The notes beneath the pieces were generated by a model. That model had not been told where the DNA came from. It saw only the letters and a program-made list of their open reading frames with translations, and did not search any database. A stretch of DNA of 17,715 nt from contig CAISYK010000430.1 of assembly GCA_903889605.1 (NCBI GenBank), forward strand, positions 1 to 17,715, given 5' to 3'. The DNA is from an uncultured Bacteroidota bacterium. GTDB taxonomy: Bacteria > Bacteroidota > Bacteroidia > 2-12-FULL-35-15. Positions 13,288-17,715 of the stretch are shown here, in pieces; within the stretch, counting starts at the first letter, position 1; each line of letters opens with the position of its first letter. The translations under genes and the position numbers were made by a program.

Positions 13288-14640
13288 ATGAAAAAATCAT
13301 TATTAATAATTGGATTAGGAGTATTATCATTAGGCTCTTTTGCACAGGCAAAAGATAGTTTAAGCTACTCTTTTTCTATTCAGCAGTCAATCGACTTTGC
13401 ATTACAAAATCAGCATGATATAAAAAATGCAGTGGTTGATGAAGAAATTGCAGAAAAAAAAGTAAACGAAATCATGGGATTGGGGCTTCCGCAAATCAAC
13501 TCCAGTTTTGACTTGAAAGATTTTCTGGAAATTCCGACTTCATTAATCCCAGCAGAAATTTTCGGAGGACCTCCCGGATCATTCGCAGCCGTGAAGTTTG
13601 GAACAAAATACCAAGCTTCAGCCGGTTTAGACGCAAGCCAGCTCATATTCAGCGGGGACTATTTTTTAGGGTTAAAAGCATCAAAAGTATATGTTGAACT
13701 TTCATCAAAAGCTATACAGCGAACCAAAATTGAAATAGCGGCCACGGTTAGTAAAGCGTACTATACGGTTTTGATAAATGAAGAAAGAATAAAATTAATG
13801 GATGCAAATATTGCGCGCATTAAAAAAGCAATGGACGATACTAAAGTATTAAATGATAATGGTTTTGTAGAAAAAATTGATTTAGACCGATTAACTGTCA
13901 CATATAATAATTTATTGGTTGAACAGGAAAAAGTACAGCGCCTACTGAAGCTCGGATCATATTTATTGAAATATCAAATGGGTATGGATATAAATGCAGT
14001 ACTTACATTGACTGATAAATTAGCTGATATTAAACTGGATATCAGCAAGAATGTAACAGGCGAAAAATTTGATTATTCAAAACGCGTAGAATATGATTTG
14101 TTTGAAACTCAATATAAACTTGCAGCTCTCGATGTAAAACGCACTCGTTTTGCTTACTTGCCAAACGCCTTTGCTTATGCTGGTATGAGCGGTGCCGCTC
14201 AGCGAAACAGTTTTACAATTTTTAATCCTGGTTCTGAGTATAAATGGTATCCGACAACACTGGTGGGAGCAAAGGTGACAATGCCGATTTTTACTGGATT
14301 ACAGCGCAATGCAAAAAACCAGCAGGCAAAACTTTCGATGCAGAAAGCAGAAAACAATATTGAATTTATTAAAAAATCTATTGATTTGGAACTGACATCT
14401 TCTTTGACCATGCTGCAGAATGCATCTGAATCTCTTGAAAATCAAAAGAAAAATATTACGCTTGCAGAAGAAGTTTATCGTTTATCTAAACTAAAATATG
14501 AACAGGGCGTTGGTTCAAATTTAGAAATGATAACCGCCGAAACAACTTTAAAAGAATCGCAGACAAACTATTTTAATGCCTTGTTTGATGCATTAGTTGC
14601 AAAAATAGATTTTGATAAGGCAAATGGTAATTTAAAATAG
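13288..14640 (+). CDS. TolC-family outer-membrane efflux protein
   Basis: A 450-residue protein with signal peptide MKKSLLIIGLGVLSLGSFAQA (cleavage near residue 21). The body has the repeated OEP pattern of long helices and beta strands: the first half opens with SFSIQQSIDFALQNQHDIKNA (28-48), and the second half ends with the helical AEEVYRLSKLKYEQGVGSNLEMITAETTLKES and QTNYFNALFDALVAKIDFDKANG typical of TolC repeats. It forms the outer-membrane channel and periplasmic tunnel of a tripartite pump. It follows the TetR gene and precedes the adaptor and pump genes, with palindromic elements in both gaps. The length is usual for Bacteroidota members. Confidence 0.93.
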   Translation: MKKSLLIIGLGVLSLGSFAQAKDSLSYSFSIQQSIDFALQNQHDIKNAVVDEEIAEKKVNEIMGLGLPQINSSFDLKDFLEIPTSLIPAEIFGGPPGSFAAVKFGTKYQASAGLDASQLIFSGDYFLGLKASKVYVELSSKAIQRTKIEIAATVSKAYYTVLINEERIKLMDANIARIKKAMDDTKVLNDNGFVEKIDLDRLTVTYNNLLVEQEKVQRLLKLGSYLLKYQMGMDINAVLTLTDKLADIKLDISKNVTGEKFDYSKRVEYDLFETQYKLAALDVKRTRFAYLPNAFAYAGMSGAAQRNSFTIFNPGSEYKWYPTTLVGAKVTMPIFTGLQRNAKNQQAKLSMQKAENNIEFIKKSIDLELTSSLTMLQNASESLENQKKNITLAEEVYRLSKLKYEQGVGSNLEMITAETTLKESQTNYFNALFDALVAKIDFDKANGNLK

Positions 14641-14647
14641 AAATATT

Positions 14648-14796
14648 ACCGCAAAGGCTCTGAGATGTTGAGAAATTGGTCTCGCAGAGCCGCGCAGATT
14701 AAATGCGGAGTTTCGCAGATTCTTATAAAAAAGACAATGTAAAATAATATATACCTCAGCGGAACTCAGCGAAAAACTCAGCGCTCCTCTGCGAGA
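14648..14796. repeat. Inverted repeat built from CGCAGAG/CTCAGCG heptamers
   Basis: The left part opens ACCGCAAAGGCTC (14648) with CGCAGAG and CGCAGAT units. The right part (about 14754-14796) consists of CTCAGCG units and ends CTCTGCGAGA. The opening ACCGCAAAGGC resembles the invariant ACCACTAAGGC of the 36-bp repeats. It starts 7 bp after the TolC stop codon and sits inside the efflux operon. Confidence 0.7.
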
Positions 14797-14820
14797 AATA
14801 AAAACAGCAGCAAAATAATT

Positions 14821-15927
14821 ATGAAAAAAAAACTTTTAGTATCAAGTCTCGCATTAATAATGATAGCTTGCCATTCGGGAACGGATAAAAAAACAGAACT
14901 CGAAAACCTAAAGAAACAGGAGTCTGATCTGAAATCGAAGATAACAGCATTGGAAGCATTGCTGAATGAAAAGAAAGATTCTACAGGGAGCGGGGTTACC
15001 GTATCGGCAGTTTCTTTAAAACCTGAAATTTTCAAAAATTATATTGATGTACAGGGCCGTGTAGATGCCGAAGAAAACATTGCTGTAAGCACTGAAATGC
15101 CCGGCACAATCACAAAAATTAATGTGAAGGTCGGGGATCAGGTAAGTAAAGGCGATGTGCTTGCCGAAACCGATGCGCGGGTTATAAATCAAAGTATCGC
15201 CGATTTGCAGGTAAACGCCGATTTGACTAATCAAATTTGTGAAAAACAAAAAAACCTTTGGGAGCAGAAAATTGGAACAGAAGTTCAATATCTTCAGTGT
15301 AAAACAAACAAAGAGAGCATGGAGAAAAAAATGGCAGGCCTGCTTCAGCAGTTAAATATGACTAAAATTATTTCACCAATAAGCGGAACGGTTGATGCTG
15401 TAGATATTAAATTAGGACAGCTGGCGGCTCCCGGGATGCAGGCTATTAGGGTAATTAATTTTTCTAATTTAAAAGTTAAAGCTGATGTGGCAGAAAGCTA
15501 TGCATCAAAAATTAAAAAGGGGGCCGAAGTTATTGTTCGTTTTCCTGATGCAAATGATTCTGTAATTGCAAAAGTGAATTTTGTATCGCGTTCAATTAGC
15601 AGCACTTCCCGCTCTTTTAGTGTTGAAGTATTGCTGGATGATAAAAAAGAATTCCACCCGAATATGGTAGCGAAATTGAATATTAATGATTATCAATCAC
15701 CCCAGCCTGTCATAGTTGTTCCGGTAAAAGCAATACAAAAAGATGAAAACAATGCATCGTTTGTTTATGTTGCTGAAGGTAATACTGCGAAAAGACGCAT
15801 TGTTGCATTAGGTAAGCAATACCACGGCATAGCTGAGATCACAAGCGGTTTGAAGGAGGGCGATTTGCTGATAACTGCAGGTTATGATGTGGTTAATGAA
15901 GGCGATGCAATTGTATATAAAAAATAA
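14821..15927 (+). CDS. RND efflux periplasmic adaptor (membrane fusion protein), lipoprotein
   Basis: A 368-residue adaptor starting at the ATG at 14821. A short lipoprotein signal ends in LIMIAC with Cys17, so it is probably anchored in the inner membrane by lipid. A helical segment (25-50) follows. The lipoyl/biotinyl domain is split in the usual way: first half TEMPGTITKINVKVGDQVSKGD (91-112) and second half ISPISGTVDAVDIKLGQLAAPG (184-205), with an alpha-hairpin between (about 122-178). Beta-barrel and membrane-proximal domains follow, ending in KEGDLLITAGYDVVNEGDAI. It bridges the TolC channel and the RND pump encoded next door. The hairpin carries two cysteines (C140 and C160) that could form a disulfide; that is unusual enough to note. 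Confidence 0.93.
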   Translation: MKKKLLVSSLALIMIACHSGTDKKTELENLKKQESDLKSKITALEALLNEKKDSTGSGVTVSAVSLKPEIFKNYIDVQGRVDAEENIAVSTEMPGTITKINVKVGDQVSKGDVLAETDARVINQSIADLQVNADLTNQICEKQKNLWEQKIGTEVQYLQCKTNKESMEKKMAGLLQQLNMTKIISPISGTVDAVDIKLGQLAAPGMQAIRVINFSNLKVKADVAESYASKIKKGAEVIVRFPDANDSVIAKVNFVSRSISSTSRSFSVEVLLDDKKEFHPNMVAKLNINDYQSPQPVIVVPVKAIQKDENNASFVYVAEGNTAKRRIVALGKQYHGIAEITSGLKEGDLLITAGYDVVNEGDAIVYKK

Positions 15928-15929
15928 AA

Positions 15930-16008
15930 TTTACCTCTGACGGCACTGAATACCTGGAATAACAAAAATTAAAATATCTGCTTTGCGGCTATGCGCCTTA
16001 GCGGTAAA
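15930..16008. repeat. Inverted-repeat element with TTTACC...GGTAAA ends
   Basis: It opens TTTACCTCTGACGGCACTGA (15930 on) and closes with GCGCCTTAGCGGTAAA (15993-16008). The reverse complement of the close, TTTACCGCTAAGGCGC, matches the ACCACTAAGGCAC start of the 36-bp repeats after A/G swaps. It begins 2 bp after the adaptor stop codon and ends 11 bp before the pump start. Confidence 0.65.
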
Positions 16009-16019
16009 AAAATATAAAT

Positions 16020-17715
16020 ATGAAATTCAAAGAATTTAAACTTTCAAGCTGGGCTATTGATAATAAAATCAGTGTTTACGTACTTACTATAATTATTGCT
16101 GTAACGGGTATATCAGCCTATAACAGCATCCCTAAAGAAAGCTTCCCGGATATTATAATCCCAACTATTTATATTAATACCGTATATGTAGGCAATTCCC
16201 CAACCAATATCGAAAACCTTGTTACCAAGCCAATCGAAAAACAATTAAAATCAATTTCTGGAGTAAAAAAACTGAACTCTACTTCTTTACAGGATGTATC
16301 TGTTATAACAGTTGAATTTAATACCAATGTAAATATTCCGGATGCGAAACAAAAAGTAAAAGACGCTGTAGATAAAGCTGCTTCCGACCTCCCAAAAGAT
16401 TTAACACGCCAGCCTAATGTGATGGAGGTTTCCCTTTCGGATATGCCGATAATGTATGTAAATCTTGCAGGAGACATGGATTTAAATAAGTTGAAAAAGT
16501 ATGCCGATCTTTTGAAAGATAAAATTGAATCGATGAAAGAAATTTCCAAAGCGGTTATGGTTGGTGAACTGGAACGTGAGATTCAAATTAATGTTGATAT
16601 GTATAAAATGCAGGCGGCAACCCTTTCTTTGGGTGATATCGAACGTGCTGTAAAATCTGAAAATATGAATATTTCAGGAGGTTTAGTTCCTATGGATGGA
16701 ATGAAACGAAACCTCACTGTGCAGGCAGAATTCAAATCAGTTGAAGAAATAAAAAATCTTATAATCAATGGCCCTACGGGAGCAAAATTATATTTAAAAG
16801 ATATTGCTGAAGTAACTGATGGAAACAAGGAGCAGGAAAGTTATGCAAGGCTCCGCGGGAAAAATGTAATTACCCTTAATATCGTAAAACGTGCAGGTGA
16901 AAATTTGATTCAGGCATCTGACAAAATTAATGAAACGATAAAAAAAATGCAGGAGGCAAAAGACCTTCCTAAAGAACTTATAGTTACAATAACCGGTGAT
17001 CAATCTGAGAAAACACGAAGCATTCTGCATGACTTAATTAATACAATCATTATCGGATTTGTTTTGGTAACCCTAATTCTGATGTTTTTTATGGGTGTTA
17101 CCAATGCCATATTTGTTGCCTCTTCTGTTCCCCTTTCAATGTTTATTGCTTTTCTTGTAATGCCTTCGCTGGGCGGAATTTTTGGTTTCAATTACACTAT
17201 GAATATGATTGTGCTTTTCGCATTTTTACTCGCATTAGGCATAGTGGTTGATGATGCCATTGTAGTTATTGAAAATACCCACCGGCTTTTTGAAAACGGT
17301 AAGCGTGATATTAAAGTAGCAGCTAAAATGGCAACAGGCGAAGTTTTTATGCCCGTTTTAAGCGGAACACTTACAACACTGGCTCCTTTTATTCCATTAT
17401 TGTTTTGGGATGGTATTATCGGAAAGTTTATGTTTTATCTGCCGGTAACATTAATTATTACTTTGTTAGCCTCATTATTGGTGGCATACGTTATTAACCC
17501 TGTTTTTGCGGTTGATTTTATGAAACCGCATAGTGGTGAAAATAAAAATGCAAAATGGACGCGCGGGACTAGTATTACAAGTATTATATTTCTTGTAATA
17601 AGTATACTGCTTCATCTTTCGGAACATCCTGCTGTAGCAAATCTGGCAGTATTTATTTTAGTCTTCTATTTAGTTAATAAATTTTTCTTATACCGTGTTA
17701 TTGAAAATTTTCAAT
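16020..17715 (+). CDS. RND-family efflux pump, inner-membrane permease (3' end outside window)
   Basis: The first 565 codons of an AcrB-type RND transporter; the frame is open to the window edge. The start ATG at 16020 gives MKFKEFKLSSWAIDNKISVY, with the first membrane helix at about 17-37. The porter domain follows, then a cluster of helices from about residue 335. The proton-relay aspartates are D411 and D412 in LGIVVDDAIVVIEN, close to D407/D408 of E. coli AcrB. NPVFAVDFM (about 499-507) ends the first helix bundle, and a further hydrophobic segment follows near 520-560. It uses the proton gradient to expel substrates through the adaptor and TolC protein encoded just upstream. The substrate cannot be told: no drug- or metal-specific signature was recognised. 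Confidence 0.95.
   Translation, partial: MKFKEFKLSSWAIDNKISVYVLTIIIAVTGISAYNSIPKESFPDIIIPTIYINTVYVGNSPTNIENLVTKPIEKQLKSISGVKKLNSTSLQDVSVITVEFNTNVNIPDAKQKVKDAVDKAASDLPKDLTRQPNVMEVSLSDMPIMYVNLAGDMDLNKLKKYADLLKDKIESMKEISKAVMVGELEREIQINVDMYKMQAATLSLGDIERAVKSENMNISGGLVPMDGMKRNLTVQAEFKSVEEIKNLIINGPTGAKLYLKDIAEVTDGNKEQESYARLRGKNVITLNIVKRAGENLIQASDKINETIKKMQEAKDLPKELIVTITGDQSEKTRSILHDLINTIIIGFVLVTLILMFFMGVTNAIFVASSVPLSMFIAFLVMPSLGGIFGFNYTMNMIVLFAFLLALGIVVDDAIVVIENTHRLFENGKRDIKVAAKMATGEVFMPVLSGTLTTLAPFIPLLFWDGIIGKFMFYLPVTLIITLLASLLVAYVINPVFAVDFMKPHSGENKNAKWTRGTSITSIIFLVISILLHLSEHPAVANLAVFILVFYLVNKFFLYRVIENFQ

Overview
The window looks like a piece of a Bacteroidota chromosome. It is AT-rich, has almost no Shine-Dalgarno sites, carries Bacteroidota-type protein families, and has at least two promoters that fit the Bacteroidota consensus (TTTG, 19-21 bp, TAnnTTTG). 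Known-type genes fill most of it. The most unusual content lies between the genes, where nearly every gap holds a palindromic or inverted-repeat element.

Layout, left to right. (1) 1-500: a palindromic repeat and a small putative lipoprotein. (2) 526-5474, minus strand: an iron-type alcohol dehydrogenase, a GxxExxY-family PD-(D/E)XK protein, a glutamine-synthetase-like ligase and an ethanolamine-permease-type APC transporter. Permease, ligase and dehydrogenase together suggest a gamma-glutamylation route for ethanolamine or a related amino-alcohol; the substrate is inferred. (3) 5660-9996, minus strand: a CheB-CheR-PAS-coiled coil-PAS-histidine kinase protein split into two reading frames by an apparent single-base frameshift, and a single-domain response regulator with its own well-formed promoter region. 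(4) 10041-10632: a gene-free stretch with a 251-bp inverted-repeat element that encloses a second palindromic element. (5) 10633-12181: an MgtC-family membrane protein and a convergent, probably outer-membrane, beta-barrel protein. (6) 12508-17715, plus strand: a TetR regulator followed by TolC, adaptor and RND pump genes, a classic tripartite efflux operon; the pump gene runs off the window.

The most interesting signal is a 36-bp repeat present in eight copies (two starting at 1708 and 1797, one ending at 2306, two at 3703 and 3778, one ending at 3938, and a pair at 5561-5647). All copies share the same first 14 bases, ACCACTAAGGCACT, and are built from CACTRAG-like heptamers. Two copies in opposite orientation tightly bracket the GxxExxY nuclease-fold gene, making a 510-bp unit that looks like a small mobile cassette. 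Another pair with only 15 bp between its members looks like an empty version. A solitary copy upstream of the dehydrogenase is followed by what appears to be the decayed 3' end of a second GxxExxY gene. Similarly built but differently spelled elements sit at 9338-9465, 14648-14796 and 15930-16008.

Everything here was read by eye from the sequence. Family assignments rest on motif recognition, and no database search was run.
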